Assembly: GCA_015075175.1 (NCBI GenBank)
Contig: JABTUV010000001.1
Span: 620,001-684,000 of the forward strand
DNA from: a bacterium
GTDB taxonomy: Bacteria; Hinthialibacterota; Hinthialibacteria; H5-UNCL2
Length of the DNA: 64,000 bases
Reading direction: 5' to 3'
Shown here: positions 39,217-48,310 of the stretch, piece after piece
How the letters are laid out: each line of letters opens with the position of its first letter
Numbering within the stretch: the stretch's first letter is position 1
Notes under the pieces: generated by a model
Told to the model about the DNA's origin: nothing
The model's database searches: none
Seen by the model: the letters and a program-made list of their open reading frames with translations, nothing else
Position numbers and translations under genes: made by a program

Positions 39217-41376
39217 TTACCGACCAAATCCCACGGTCTCCAAGGTCCAGCGCAGCACACCCCCCACCAGAATGGCATACGGCAGGATGAAAGCGACCAT
39301 GAGGCTGGCGACTTTGGCGCCTCGCTCCTTAATCATAATGAAGTAGTTGGCGATGCAGGGACCGAACAGGGTGATCACCACCAGGCTGACCAGGATGTTG
39401 ACGGGCGAGAGCGTGCTGTCCGACTGCATGGCCAGGTCATACAGGCCCGCGGCTCCGTAATCGCGCCGCAGGAACCCCATGATGAACACCTTGGTCAGAT
39501 CTCCCGGCAGGCCCAAGACGCCCGTGATGACCGGCCGCGTCGCCTGCTCCAATAGGCCCAGGATCTCGAAGTACTGCAGCACGAAGAGGATGAAGGTCCC
39601 CACGAGAAAATACGGCACCGCCTCTTTCAGGAACCACTGCACGCGAAAGCCGGTCTTGGCGAGGATGTTGCTGAACTTGGGCCGGCGAAAGGGAGGGATT
39701 TCCAAGACGAAGTCCGACGCCTGGCCGGGGATGATCATCTTGGACACGTATCCCACGAGCACCAGTTGCGAGAAGATGATGAGGATGTACAGGAAATAGC
39801 CGGACAGCGGAAGAGTTGAGCTGAGGATGCCCAACACTACGCCCAGTTGCGCCGAGCAGGGAACCGCCAGGGCCAGGAGCAGCGTGGCGATGATGCGCTC
39901 CTTCTTCGTGTCCAGAATCCGCGTGGTCAGCGTGGCCATGGTATCGCATCCCAACCCCAGGACCATGGGCAGAACGGCCTTGCCGTTCATGCCGATGGTC
40001 TTGAAGATGCGGTCCAGCATCACCGCCAGCCTGGGGAGATAGCCGGTATCCTCCAGAAACCCGAAGGCCAGAAAAAAGAACCCGACCACGGGAAAAACGA
40101 TGGCCAGGGCGTAGGTGAGGCCGACGCTGATCATGCCGGCCGAGCCGAAAAGAAACTCCCAGAGAAAGTCCTTTTCGCCGCGCAGGGCGAGATAGCCTTG
40201 GCTGAGATGGTAGTTGATCCCGTCAAAGGGCAGCGTGAAGAGCGCGACCGGCTCTTCCCGGAACGGCACGGTGAACGTGACGTCGTAAGACTCGGGAGGA
40301 CCCTCCGGGCTGCCGAAGAGGTGGTTCTCGATCAGTCCCACCGCGTCGCCGGCGCCCCAGATTCCCACCACGAAATACATGGCATAGAGCACGAAGAGGA
40401 GCACGGGCACGCCCCAGGCCGGGTGCATGGCGAGTTGTCCGACGCGGTCCCAAAGGGTGGGTGTGGTGCGGCGGCCGTTGTTTCGCGTGACCTCGCGCAC
40501 GATGTGCGCCACAGCGTGTGCGCGTATTTGGGCGAAAACGAGCCTACGGTTGGTTGTAAACGCGCTGTACGGATTCCCGGATTTCCACCATGAGCGGCGT
40601 CCGTTGGGCGTCTCCGGCGTCAGGTTGAAACGCCGCTCGATCGACTCGTCCCCGGACAGGAGCATGAGCGCGATGGCGCGCCGCGACACGGGCAGATAGT
40701 CCGGGAACATGGCCCGGATGGCCTGAACCGCCTCCTCGATCACTTCGGGGAACTCCACTTTCAGCCGGGCCACGGCGGCGTGGGCCAAGGCGTCGTGGAT
40801 ATGCGAGAGGCCCCAGCGATGGGTGGCAATCGTCTTGACGACCGGGATGCCCAAGTGCGCTGCCAGCGCGTCCGTGTCGATCTCGATTCCTCGGTCAAGC
40901 ACCTCGTCCCACAGGTTCAGGACCAGGATCTGGCGCAGGCCCATATCGGCCAACTGCGAGGTGATGAAGAGCGCGCGGTCCAGGTTCTTGGCATCGGCGA
41001 TCTGCACCACCACCTTGGACTCCTCGGCCAGAAGGATGTCGCGCGTGACCGCCTCGTCCTCCGAGTGGGGGACCATACTGTTGCTGCCGGGTGTGTCGAT
41101 GACGGAGCAGAAGCGGTCGCTCTTGGCCAGGGGGCCGCGGGCGATCTCCACGGTCGTGCCGGGATAGTTGCTGACGGCCACGTAGTTGCCGGTCAGGTAG
41201 CCGAAAATCACGCTCTTGCCCACGTTGGGATTGCCGACGAGGACGATGGAATCGAAGTCTTGGGACTGTTCGGGAGCAGGGGGGGCGGCCAGTTCAGTCA
41301 CGGTAAAAACACTCTCGGTTTTGTGAGACAAAATCTCAACAAGGCTGACAGCATTGTAAGGAGAGCCTTGAGGCAT
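39217..41376 (-). CDS. feoB: Ferrous iron transport protein B
   Basis: 719 residues from the ATG at 41376; a GTG at 41301 is an alternative that would place the hairpin at 41321-41342 upstream. The cytoplasmic G domain has G1 GNPNVGKS (48-55), G2 NYPGTTVE, G3 DTPGSNSM and a G4-like NLWDEV. A helical spacer and then 8-9 membrane segments follow, including LPMVLGLGCDTMATLTTRIL with the conserved Cys of the Gate motif and VPCSAQLGVVLGIL. It imports Fe(II), usually under low oxygen. No FeoA or FeoC is adjacent. An Rrf2-family regulator lies upstream on the same strand. The gene has no frameshift. Confidence 0.95.
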   Translation of the reverse strand: MPQGSPYNAVSLVEILSHKTESVFTVTELAAPPAPEQSQDFDSIVLVGNPNVGKSVIFGYLTGNYVAVSNYPGTTVEIARGPLAKSDRFCSVIDTPGSNSMVPHSEDEAVTRDILLAEESKVVVQIADAKNLDRALFITSQLADMGLRQILVLNLWDEVLDRGIEIDTDALAAHLGIPVVKTIATHRWGLSHIHDALAHAAVARLKVEFPEVIEEAVQAIRAMFPDYLPVSRRAIALMLLSGDESIERRFNLTPETPNGRRSWWKSGNPYSAFTTNRRLVFAQIRAHAVAHIVREVTRNNGRRTTPTLWDRVGQLAMHPAWGVPVLLFVLYAMYFVVGIWGAGDAVGLIENHLFGSPEGPPESYDVTFTVPFREEPVALFTLPFDGINYHLSQGYLALRGEKDFLWEFLFGSAGMISVGLTYALAIVFPVVGFFFLAFGFLEDTGYLPRLAVMLDRIFKTIGMNGKAVLPMVLGLGCDTMATLTTRILDTKKERIIATLLLALAVPCSAQLGVVLGILSSTLPLSGYFLYILIIFSQLVLVGYVSKMIIPGQASDFVLEIPPFRRPKFSNILAKTGFRVQWFLKEAVPYFLVGTFILFVLQYFEILGLLEQATRPVITGVLGLPGDLTKVFIMGFLRRDYGAAGLYDLAMQSDSTLSPVNILVSLVVITLFGPCIANYFIMIKERGAKVASLMVAFILPYAILVGGVLRWTLETVGFGR
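41321..41342. promoter_or_regulatory. Imperfect palindrome near the feoB start, possible operator
   Basis: TTGTGAGACAAAATCTCAAC with AA following forms TGAGA...TCTCA arms flanked by TTG/CAA, allowing one bulge. It lies 20 bases upstream of a GTG at 41301 that could be the true feoB start; if the ATG at 41376 is used it is inside the coding region. The nearby Rrf2 regulator is a candidate binder, but no consensus match is claimed. Confidence 0.25.
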
Positions 41377-41534
41377 GTCAAATACAATTCAATATAGAGT
41401 GCGAAACGGAAGTTAACGTCGGTTGACGGGGGGACGACAGACCTGGAGATCTGTGCCACCCCGGGGGGAAAAGGCCCTTCGACCAGGCTCAGGGCACGCC
41501 TTCCTGCCCCTTGGACGGGCGACGCATGGGAATC

Positions 41535-41625
41535 AAGAGTACGATAAAGAGCACGAGCAAGATTAAGAGCAAGATTAACATCAAGATCAAGATTAAGATT
41601 AAGATTAAGATTAAGATTAAGTTTG
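41535..41625. repeat. AAGATT hexamer array (family F)
   Basis: A run of AAGATT units, degenerate at first (AGCACGAGCAAGATTAAGAG) and then perfect for five units (AAGATTAAGATTAAGATT...), stops ten bases before the Rrf2 stop codon. A shorter relative is at about 27127-27175. Just before it, CCCTTCGACCAGGCTCAGGG (about 41475) is another widespread genomic repeat. No gene lies in 41377-41630. Confidence 0.8.
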
Positions 41626-41630
41626 GAGGG

Positions 41631-42086
41631 TCAGATGTAGTACATGGGCGAGCGGCGGTGGGTGACCTGCTCGTGGATGTCCTTCATGGTTATGCGGTCC
41701 AGAACCGACTCGATCTGGCTGCGGAAGGCCTCCCAGAAGAAGACGAAGCTGGCGCCGTGCCCCTCATGCCGCGAGGTCTCCGCGGGTGTGCGGAGGGCTA
41801 ATACCGGCCCTTCCATGGCGCGAATCACGTCCCCCAAGGTAACCCGCGCGGGATCGCGGGCCAACACGTAACCCCCGTTGAAGCCACGCCGGCTCTCGAT
41901 CAGGCCGTTTTTCTTCAACTGGATCAGGATATGCACGAGGTACTTCTGCGGGATGCGCTGCCGGCGGGCGATCTCCTCCACGGAGACCACTTCGTGGTTC
42001 CCGTAGGCTTGCACCAGCTCCATCATGGCCAGCAGAGCGTACTCGGCTTTGGCGGATATGCGCACGTCGTCCGTCCTTTCGTTCAA
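41631..42086 (-). CDS. Rrf2-family transcriptional regulator
   Basis: Intact 151 residues. The winged helix spans about 10-80: ISAKAEYALLAMMELVQAYG, VSVEEIARRQRIPQKYLVHI, LIQLKKNGLIESRRGFNGGY and LARDPARVTLGDVIRAMEG. The loop after the wing (PVLALRTPAETSRHEGHG) has none of the three cysteines that hold the iron-sulfur cluster in IscR or NsrR, so it is a cluster-free Rrf2 type. It is upstream of feoB on the same strand with a repeat-filled 254-base gap. Control of feoB is plausible but unproven. An upstream AT-rich stretch near 42095-42115 is a likely promoter. Confidence 0.88.
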   Translation of the reverse strand: MNERTDDVRISAKAEYALLAMMELVQAYGNHEVVSVEEIARRQRIPQKYLVHILIQLKKNGLIESRRGFNGGYVLARDPARVTLGDVIRAMEGPVLALRTPAETSRHEGHGASFVFFWEAFRSQIESVLDRITMKDIHEQVTHRRSPMYYI

Positions 42087-42265
42087 CCCAACTATGACTA
42101 GTTTAGTAAGGTTTCGGCTGATGTCAACTCGAACAGCTTTTCGTTCGGTTGCGCAGCCGTGAAGTCGGCGCGCGGTGCCCCCCTACGCGCCGCCGTAGTC
42201 GCGCGGCGTGCTGCGCCGGCAAGTCGCAACTTGACCTGCAGCGGGATAATGGTTATCTACCTGTC

Positions 42266-43324
42266 ATGACCAAGGCGTTTTTCCGCTACACGGACAAGCT
42301 GCGGCGCGACATGCCGCCTCAAGGCGGGGAGGCTGCCGTGGAGGCGCTGCAAGCTCTGGGCGACGAGGCGCCGGCAGGCCCCGCGGCGGCATTCCAACTG
42401 GGCGAATTGTGGTTGGGCTTGGGCCGCACCAGCGAAGCCCGCCGCTGGCTGGCCGAGGCCCTGAAACGGGCGCCCACTCACCTGCCCGCATCCGTCTTCC
42501 TGGCGCTTGCTTTCAGCGACGAGGGCGACCTCTCCGCGGCCCGCCGCCAAGTGGACGGCGTCCTTGCCCGCCGGCCCGACCATGAGTTCGCCGCGGCGCT
42601 CCGGGATTACTTCGATTACTTGGAGGAGAAAAGCCCGGAGGCGGCTGCCCGCCTGGCGAAGAGTCCCTTCGTTTACGACCAGCACCTGGGCGGCCGGCTT
42701 CTTTTTCACGTGGAACGGCGCCAGTTGCAGCAGAGCAAGGCGAGGCTGGCGGATTTGTTTGCCGAGGTCCAGGTTTCATTTCTGGGCAGGTGGATGTATC
42801 CCATCGCCCAGGTAGGGCGGCACGTGAAGGCCGCCCTGCAACACCCCTTCAATGGGGTGCGCCGACGTGAGGCGCTGGCGGTGTCGGAGGGGTTGGGTCT
42901 TTTGGCCGTGGGCAGGCCGGCGGAAGCGGCGCGGCGGGTACGGGAGGCGACGCGCGGCGCGCCCAGCTCGCCCGAGGTGGGGTTCCTCATGGCCGAGGCG
43001 CTGTTGGCCGGTGGTGAGTTGACGCGGTTGGGGGAGCTGCTGGCGGCCATGAAGGAGAAAGACGCCGGTACCGCCGACACGCCTGAATTCAGCCTCTTTG
43101 CCGGCGTGCTCCTGGCCGAGCGGGGAGAGTACCGCGAGGCGGCGGAAGTGCTGTCGGGCGTGCCCGACGACCGCTGGAATTTCTTCCCGTACTATTACCG
43201 CGGACTGGCCGCGACCGGACTGAACCGACCCGTCGAGGCGCGCCGCTGGTTCGCCCGCGCGCTGGAAATCTGCACCATTCAGCTCGTGCATCGCCGGCTG
43301 CGGAAAAATAGGGTCAGCGCCTAA
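42266..43324 (+). CDS. Tetratricopeptide-repeat-like protein
   Basis: 352 residues from the ATG at 42266; an upstream extension of the frame is not supported. The protein is helical throughout with TPR-like pairs: AAFQLGELWLGLGRTSEARR, LAEALKRAPTHLPASVFLAL, ALAFSDEGDLSAARRQVDGV, LAVGRPAEAARRVREATRGA, PEFSLFAGVLLAERGEYREA and FPYYYRGLAATGLNRPVEAR. No signal peptide or catalytic motif is seen, so it is probably a cytoplasmic scaffold. The last six codons and the stop are supplied by the palindrome at 43308-43400, so the native C-terminus may have been altered. It is followed by a UDP-GlcNAc 2-epimerase gene. Confidence 0.75.
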   Translation: MTKAFFRYTDKLRRDMPPQGGEAAVEALQALGDEAPAGPAAAFQLGELWLGLGRTSEARRWLAEALKRAPTHLPASVFLALAFSDEGDLSAARRQVDGVLARRPDHEFAAALRDYFDYLEEKSPEAAARLAKSPFVYDQHLGGRLLFHVERRQLQQSKARLADLFAEVQVSFLGRWMYPIAQVGRHVKAALQHPFNGVRRREALAVSEGLGLLAVGRPAEAARRVREATRGAPSSPEVGFLMAEALLAGGELTRLGELLAAMKEKDAGTADTPEFSLFAGVLLAERGEYREAAEVLSGVPDDRWNFFPYYYRGLAATGLNRPVEARRWFARALEICTIQLVHRRLRKNRVSA

Positions 43325-43400
43325 TTATGCTGACAAGTGTCTCGCCTGGGAAGATAATCTCGTGCATAAATAGGCGCTGACCCCATTTTTCCGAAAGCAC
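43308..43400. repeat. Dispersed palindrome of the GGGTCAGCGCCTA type
   Basis: The left end GGAAAAATAGGGTCAGCGCC plus TAATTATGC is matched by the inverted right end GCATAAATAGGCGCTGACCC plus CATTTTTCC (26 of 29 positions pair). The element is 93 bases long. Its left arm carries the stop codon of the TPR gene, and its right end is eight bases before the next start codon. It is related in plan to family A but has different termini. Confidence 0.88.
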
Positions 43401-43408
43401 CCAATACC

Positions 43409-44515
43409 ATGCCCAAAGTTGCATTGATATTCGGAACCCGTCCCGAGTGCATCAAGATGGCCCCCGTCATCAAGGCGCTGGAGGAGACCGACGGCATCGA
43501 CGTGGCGACCATCTCCTCCGGCCAGCACAAAGAGATGCTGGAGCAGGTGTATCGCTGGTTTCATCTTGCTCCCCACGAGGACCTTTCCATCATGCGCGCG
43601 GACCAGACGCTTTTTGACATCACGACCTCGACGCTGTCGGGGCTGCAGCGCATCTTTGCGGGAGAGAAGTTCGACCTGGCGCTGGTCCACGGCGATACCA
43701 CTACCACGCTGGCGGCGACGCTGGCGGCCTTCTACTCGGGCATCCCCGTGGGTCACGTGGAGGCGGGCCTGCGCACGTACACCTACCAGGCTCCCTGGCC
43801 CGAGGAGATGAACCGGCACGTGGTGGACCACGTGGCGGCGCTGCACTTCGCCCCCACGGAACTTGCTCGCCAGCACCTGGTGCAGGAACACATTCCGGAG
43901 GAGGGCATCTTCCTGACCGGCAACACGGTGATCGACGCGCTCCTGACCGTCGTCGAGCCGGAATATCGATTCCCCGATCCGCGCTTGGCCTCGCTGGATG
44001 GGCGGGTGCTCCTCATTACCGCGCATCGGCGGGAGAGTTTCGGGGCGCCCCTGGAGGCGGCCTTTCATGCGATTCTGGACATCGTCGAAGCCGAGCCGGA
44101 CCTCACCGCCGTCTATCCCGTGCATCGCAATCCCCACGTCTTGGAGCCGGCGCATCGCATTCTGGGCGGGCATCCGCGCATCCGCCTGATCGAGCCGCTT
44201 GACTACAAGGATTTCTCCAACCTCATGGCACGCTGCACACTGATCCTGTCCGACTCGGGCGGGGTGCAGGAGGAGGCGCCGACCCTGGGCAAGCCGGTAC
44301 TGGTCTTGCGCGAGGTGACCGAGCGCCCGGAAGCGTTGGACGCCGGTACGGCGCGGCTGGTGGGCTGCGACCGCGAGCGGATTGTAGCCACGGCGCTCAC
44401 GCTGCTGCGGGACAGCTGCGAGTACGACAAGATGGCCAAGGCGGCCAATCCCTTCGGTGACGGTACGGCGGGAAAGAAGATCGCGCAGATCGTCAAGCAG
44501 TTTCTCTGTTCTTAG
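43409..44515 (+). CDS. wecB: UDP-N-acetylglucosamine 2-epimerase (non-hydrolysing)
   Basis: Intact 368 residues. Characteristic motifs are ALIFGTRPECIKMAPVIKAL, ISSGQHKEMLEQV, DLALVHGDTTTTLAATLAAF, GHVEAGLRTY, PWPEEMNRHVVDHVAALHFA, GNTVIDAL, LITAHRRESFG, VYPVHRNP, ILSDSGGVQEEAPTLGKPVL and REVTERPEAL. It interconverts UDP-GlcNAc and UDP-ManNAc for cell-surface polysaccharide synthesis. The product could feed a nucleotide-sugar dehydrogenase of the type encoded at 9657-10995, although the genes are far apart. The leader is almost entirely the palindrome at 43308-43400, so a hairpin would form just upstream of its ribosome binding site. Confidence 0.95.
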   Translation: MPKVALIFGTRPECIKMAPVIKALEETDGIDVATISSGQHKEMLEQVYRWFHLAPHEDLSIMRADQTLFDITTSTLSGLQRIFAGEKFDLALVHGDTTTTLAATLAAFYSGIPVGHVEAGLRTYTYQAPWPEEMNRHVVDHVAALHFAPTELARQHLVQEHIPEEGIFLTGNTVIDALLTVVEPEYRFPDPRLASLDGRVLLITAHRRESFGAPLEAAFHAILDIVEAEPDLTAVYPVHRNPHVLEPAHRILGGHPRIRLIEPLDYKDFSNLMARCTLILSDSGGVQEEAPTLGKPVLVLREVTERPEALDAGTARLVGCDRERIVATALTLLRDSCEYDKMAKAANPFGDGTAGKKIAQIVKQFLCS

Positions 44516-44533
44516 AAATGGGCCTCGACGGAG

Positions 44534-44801
44534 TTGCGAGAGAAGGAAAAACCGGGTCCTCGAGTAGCGGCGCGCCGGGTGGCCTGCTTGAGATGCGAGC
44601 TGGGCCTTCGCGCCGCGTATCGAGAGGACGGCCTGGCAGCGTCCCTGCCGTCCTCTCGATACGCCGGAGTACCGGCTACTCGAGGACTCGGTTTTTCTTT
44701 CTCTCGCAAGCCTGCCAAGGCTCATTCTGGGAGCAGGCGCCGATTTTGAAGTGGGTCGCTCGCATCGATGCGGGATGGTGCTCAAAATCGGTGACTGTCC
44801 C
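44534..44801. repeat. Inverted pair of family B elements followed by family A copy 7
   Basis: One family B unit in reverse (44534-44632, TTGCGAGAGAAGGAAAAACC to GTATCGAGAGGACGG) faces a short forward unit (44647-44710, CCGTCCTCTCGATACGCC to CTTTCTCTCGCAA), giving a large inverted repeat. Family A follows at 44729-44801 (GGGAGCAGGCGCCGATTTTG to CAAAATCGGTGACTGTCCC). The order B then A is the same as at 33263-33456. No gene is present. Confidence 0.85.
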
Positions 44802-44806
44802 TCGCG

Positions 44807-45106
44807 TCAATACGTAATCCGAAAGTCGGAGAAGCTGCCGCTGGGCGTGCGCCAGGTCTCCTTCACTTCGTCCACACGCGCATAATCCGGGCCGCGCGAT
44901 AGAATCTGGATCATGCGACGGATGTCGTCTTCCTCGCCTTCCAAGTAAACCTCCACGTCGCCGTCGGGAAGATTGCGGACCCAGCCCACCAGGTTCATGC
45001 GTGCGGCCTGGCGTTGCGTGAAGTAGCGGAAGCCGACGCCCTGCACGTCGCCGCGCACTAGCACGTGGCAGGCATGAGTGGGGCGCGGGCGCGGCTCAGG
45101 GGGCAC
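44807..45106 (-). CDS. acyP: Acylphosphatase
   Basis: About 99 residues if the GTG at 45106 is the start; no ATG is available in frame. The core VLVRGDVQGVGFRYFTQRQA contains the phosphate-binding loop and catalytic arginine, and GWVRNLPDGDVEVYLEGEED contains the catalytic asparagine. The end is WRTPSGSFSDFRITY. Length and motifs match acylphosphatases, which hydrolyse carboxyl-phosphate bonds. The start overlaps the end of the mtaB-like gene by 11 bases, implying coupling. The family A element lies just beyond its stop. Confidence 0.88.
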   Translation of the reverse strand: MPPEPRPRPTHACHVLVRGDVQGVGFRYFTQRQAARMNLVGWVRNLPDGDVEVYLEGEEDDIRRMIQILSRGPDYARVDEVKETWRTPSGSFSDFRITY

Positions 45107-46345
45107 AGGCGGCCATCCTTTCGAGTGGCCGTCCGGACACGCCGTCGTCGGTGGCGGCGTCCACCCGTACGGAGACGAAGCGGTTGCGCAGATTCTCGCC
45201 GGAATCGTCGGGGAAATAGACCGGCGTATAGTTCTGGGCGTGGCCGTGCCAATGGCCGTTGTCGTGCGATTCGACCAGGACGGAGTGTGTCCCACCTGGC
45301 GCTAGGACGGCCCGGCGGGCGCGAGCCGCAGCGCCTCAGCGGCGGCGCGGCGCCGTTCCACGATCTCCGGCGGTACGCGGTCCGCCATGCGACTGGCGCG
45401 TGCCCCTCCGCGCCAGTATCGGAAGAGATGCGTCTTGGCTGAACCTGTCCTCCAGCGCCGAGAGGCTGGCGGCAAGTCCGCCTCCGTCTCGCCCGGAAAC
45501 CCCACCGCGAGGTCGGTGGTGGCGACGAAATCCGGCACGATCTCCCGCGCGATGCACTACCGCGTCATACTGGCTATGCATAGGGGCGCTGCATGAGGGC
45601 CAGGATGCGGTCGCGCGCTCTGAAGGGGAGATGCAGGTGGGGCAGGACGCGGTTCGCCGGCCAGCAGCCTGATCAGCGCACGCGGCACGTCGTTGGCCTC
45701 CAGACTGAGAGTCAGATGCGCTCGATGCCGGTTCATCCAATAACCGGCGTAGGACTGTGACCGTCCGTTCCAACTCGCGGCCGTATATGCCCATCTTGAT
45801 GGCGCAGAGGACGATTCGCAGTAGCCGTGGGCCACGAGGCCGGCGACTCCGCGCACGATCCGTCGGGCGGACGGCTGCGGGGACGGCCGCGCGTGAAGGG
45901 AATACGGCAGAAACTGCAATACTGGTCGCAGCCGTCGCCGATCTGACAAAGGCGCGGGTACGCTCTTGCCCACAAAGGCGCCCTGGCGGTCGGTCAAGAG
46001 GGCGAGATCGTACGCCCGCCGCTGGACGAGCGCCGCCTTTGCTGCGCCAGGCTGCCGTTGGAGAGCACGCAGCTCCACGCCCGGAATGGCCGCCGCCCTC
46101 GCGGACAGGCGGTCGCGTAACACCAGCCACGACCACGAAGCTTCGATTCGGCGGATCACACGGCGGATCAACTGCCGCGACTTGCGATCGGCCTCCGCTG
46201 TCACCGAACACGTGTTGATGACGTGCACATCCAACGGCTCGATGGTCAGAAGATACAAAGCGCGGCTCGGCGGTACGCAGCGCCTCGCCGTCGTACTGGT
46301 TCACCTGCACCCGAGGGTATGCACGAAAACCGAACGCCGCTCATG
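45096..46345 (-). CDS. MiaB/MtaB-like tRNA methylthiotransferase, many frameshifts
   Basis: Fragments in all three minus frames follow the order of a radical SAM methylthiotransferase. An N-terminal VFVHTLGC..QVNQYDGEAL gives the UPF0004 start, then VHVINTCSVTAEADRKSRQL with a cluster cysteine. GDGCDQYCSFCRIPFTRG (near 45930) carries the radical SAM CxxxCxxC. FVATTDLAVGFPGETEAD (near 45520), SRMADRVPPEIVERRRAAAE and a C-terminal TRAM domain (VLVESHDNGHWHGHAQNYTP, ENLRNRFVSVRV) end at the TGA at 45096-45098. At least six frame changes are needed, so the exact start is uncertain. The family thiomethylates the base next to the tRNA anticodon; the GDGCDQYCSFC and NTCSVTAEADRKSRQ forms are closer to MtaB (t6A37) than MiaB. 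It is either a pseudogene or a poorly sequenced stretch. Confidence 0.8.
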
Positions 46346-46610
46346 AGCGCCTATGCTACGAAAAGCACCCGCACTCCGCCAGTGTTTTCCCCTGTCCAAT
46401 AGGTCCTATTCGATTGCGTGTCCCCAACCCCCTATTAGAATTCTGGACTAATGACAAGCCAGACCAGAATGGCTCCAGATCTGCGCAGTACTGGTCGCCA
46501 CCCGACGGCCGGTCCATAATGTGCCTGCGGACCTCGCGCCGCCGGCGGGCGTCGATCCCCGCGGGCGCGAAGCGTCGACGACAGACCCACCGCCCTTCAA
46601 GGAGGACACC

Positions 46611-47345
46611 ATGAACATCCGTCTCATCAGCGTGTGCTGCGTTGCGGCCGCGTCGATCTGCCTGGCCGCGGACCTGCCCTGTGCGACGCCGTCGGCCAAC
46701 GCCGACTACCTGTCTATCTTCAACGGCAAGACGCTCGAGGGCTGGCACGTCAGCAGCAAGACCGGACACGGCAGCGGCGGTAAGTGGGTCGTCGAGAACG
46801 GCGCCATCGTCGGCAGCCAGGACATCCCGGGCAACGGAGGCATCCTGATCACCGACGCCACCTTCGCCGACGTCGAGGTCGTACTCGAGATGAACAACGA
46901 CTTCGGACCCGACAGCGGCCTTTTCCTGCGCAGTACAGAAGACGGCAAGTGCTTCCAGGCGACCATCGACTATCATGCCGACGGCGGATTGATGGGGATT
47001 TACGGGGAGGGACTGGGAGGCAAGCCGGGCGTCTGGAACTTTCTTTTTCTTTAGAGTCCGGACAAGATCACGACGGTTTCCGCGCCGGTCGAGCTGCCGG
47101 TGCTGGTGGAGTCGTGGCCCATGTTCTGGCGGCACGGGCAGTGGAACGAGCTGCGCGCGCGCATCGCGGGCAATCCGCCGACCCTGACGACCTGGATCAA
47201 CGGCGTCAAGTTCATGGAGTGGACGGAGACGGAAGTACGCCATCCGGGCGCGGGGGGAATCGCGCTGCAGGTGCACGGCGGCGGCGATACGACCAAACAG
47301 TTCGTGCGCTATCGCAACATCCGGGCGCGCGTATTGCGCGATTGA
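46611..47345 (+). CDS. DUF1080 (3-keto-disaccharide hydrolase family) secreted protein, one frameshift
   Basis: About 245 residues. The ATG at 46611 follows AAGGAGG. Signal peptide ISVCCVAAASICLAADLPC. A single DUF1080 domain of concanavalin-like fold: YLSIFNGKTLEGWHVSS, GKWVVENGAIVGSQDIPGNG, GILITDATFADVEVVLEMNN, GPDSGLFLRSTEDGKCFQAT. After a frameshift near 47050 come LVESWPMFWRHGQWNELRAR, TTWINGVKFMEWTE, GGIALQVHGGGD and VRYRNIRARVL. Length and domain limits are normal when the frames are joined. Some family members hydrolyse 3-keto-glycosides made by flavin oxidoreductases; no such oxidoreductase is nearby, so the role here is open. Confidence 0.85.
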
Positions 47346-47348
47346 AGA

Positions 47349-47395
47349 GGGAATGGGACCTATGGGACCCATAGGACCCATAGGACCCATGGGAC
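47349..47395. repeat. TGGGACC/TAGGACC tandem repeat (family E)
   Basis: Short units ATGGGACCTATGGGACCCAT and AGGACCCATAGGACCCATGG alternate for about 47 bases immediately after the DUF1080 stop. Shorter relatives are at about 36245-36265 and 53307-53332. Confidence 0.7.
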
Positions 47396-47542
47396 ATGCG
47401 TAGAGGGACTGCGACGATCGCCCGGGTCAGGAGTTGCGCGCGGCGGCGACCAACTCCCGTCCCGTCACCGGCCCTCCTCCTCTTGTGTTACGGGCGCGAA
47501 ATCCGCATGATGGGGCGCAAACAAGCATGGGGGAGGCGTTTC

Positions 47543-48310
47543 GTGAAGTCAACCGCGGTCGTCACCGGAGCATCCAGCGGTCTGGGCGCGGAGTTTGCGC
47601 GACAACTGGCGGCGAAGGGATTCGACCTGATCATCGCCGCGCGTCGCAGGGAGCGGCTGGAGTGCCTGGCGCGGGAACTTGAGCAAAAACACGGCGTCGC
47701 GGTGCAGGTGTTTGCGGTCGACCTGACGAAACCGGACGTTCTTGAGGAGCTGGCGCGGTTGATCCAGTCGCGCTCGGACGTCGAGATACTGGTCAACAAC
47801 GCCGGTTACGGCGCGGGCGGCCGCTACGACCAGGCGGATACGGAGCGGCAGATGGGGATGATCGCGCTGCACGTGACCGCCGCGGCGCGGCTGACGCGCG
47901 CCGCGTTGCCGCAAATGGTCGCAAGAGGAAGGGGCGCCGTAATCAACATGGCCTCGGTCGTCGCCTTCGCGCACCTGCCCGGCAGCACGCTCTACTGCAC
48001 GACCAAGAAATGGCTGGTGGACTTTTCGCGCTCGATTGCGGATGAACTGGCAGGTACGGGCGTGCATATTCAGGCGCTGTGTCCGGGTTTCACGCGCACC
48101 GAAGCCATGGAGGGCAAGAAGCTTCCCGAATTTCTCTGGTTGACGTGCGAGGAGGTCGTGGCCGCGTCGCTCCGGGCGGCAGAGAGGGGAAGCGGCGTGT
48201 GCGTGCCGAGTTTCACGTACAAGCTGCTCGTTTTCATCCTGCGCAGTCCCCTGGGAGGGCTGCTGTCGTGGGCGCGCATGGCGAGGAAGCGACGCAAGGC
48301 GAGAATGTAA
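47543..48310 (+). CDS. Short-chain dehydrogenase/reductase
   Basis: 255 residues from the GTG at 47543, which sits behind GGGGGAGG at good spacing; ATGs at 47507 and 47510 lack such a signal. The cofactor motif TGASSGLG opens the protein (KSTAVVTGASSGLGAEFARQ), then LVNNAGYGAGG, GAVINMASVVAF, and the catalytic YCTTK with PGFTRTEAM after it. It is a classical SDR, probably NADP-linked given the basic ARRRERL after the second strand. It resembles DltE/YqjQ-type SDRs with a hydrophobic C-terminus (TYKLLVFILRSPLGGLL). The substrate is unknown. Its TAA lies at the edge of a family C repeat. Confidence 0.88.
   Translation: MKSTAVVTGASSGLGAEFARQLAAKGFDLIIAARRRERLECLARELEQKHGVAVQVFAVDLTKPDVLEELARLIQSRSDVEILVNNAGYGAGGRYDQADTERQMGMIALHVTAAARLTRAALPQMVARGRGAVINMASVVAFAHLPGSTLYCTTKKWLVDFSRSIADELAGTGVHIQALCPGFTRTEAMEGKKLPEFLWLTCEEVVAASLRAAERGSGVCVPSFTYKLLVFILRSPLGGLLSWARMARKRRKARM

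Noticed and set aside
47396-47542. Longer N-terminus of the SDR
   Set aside because: The cofactor motif normally lies within ten residues of the start; the GTG at 47543 has a strong Shine-Dalgarno sequence, the upstream ATGs do not.
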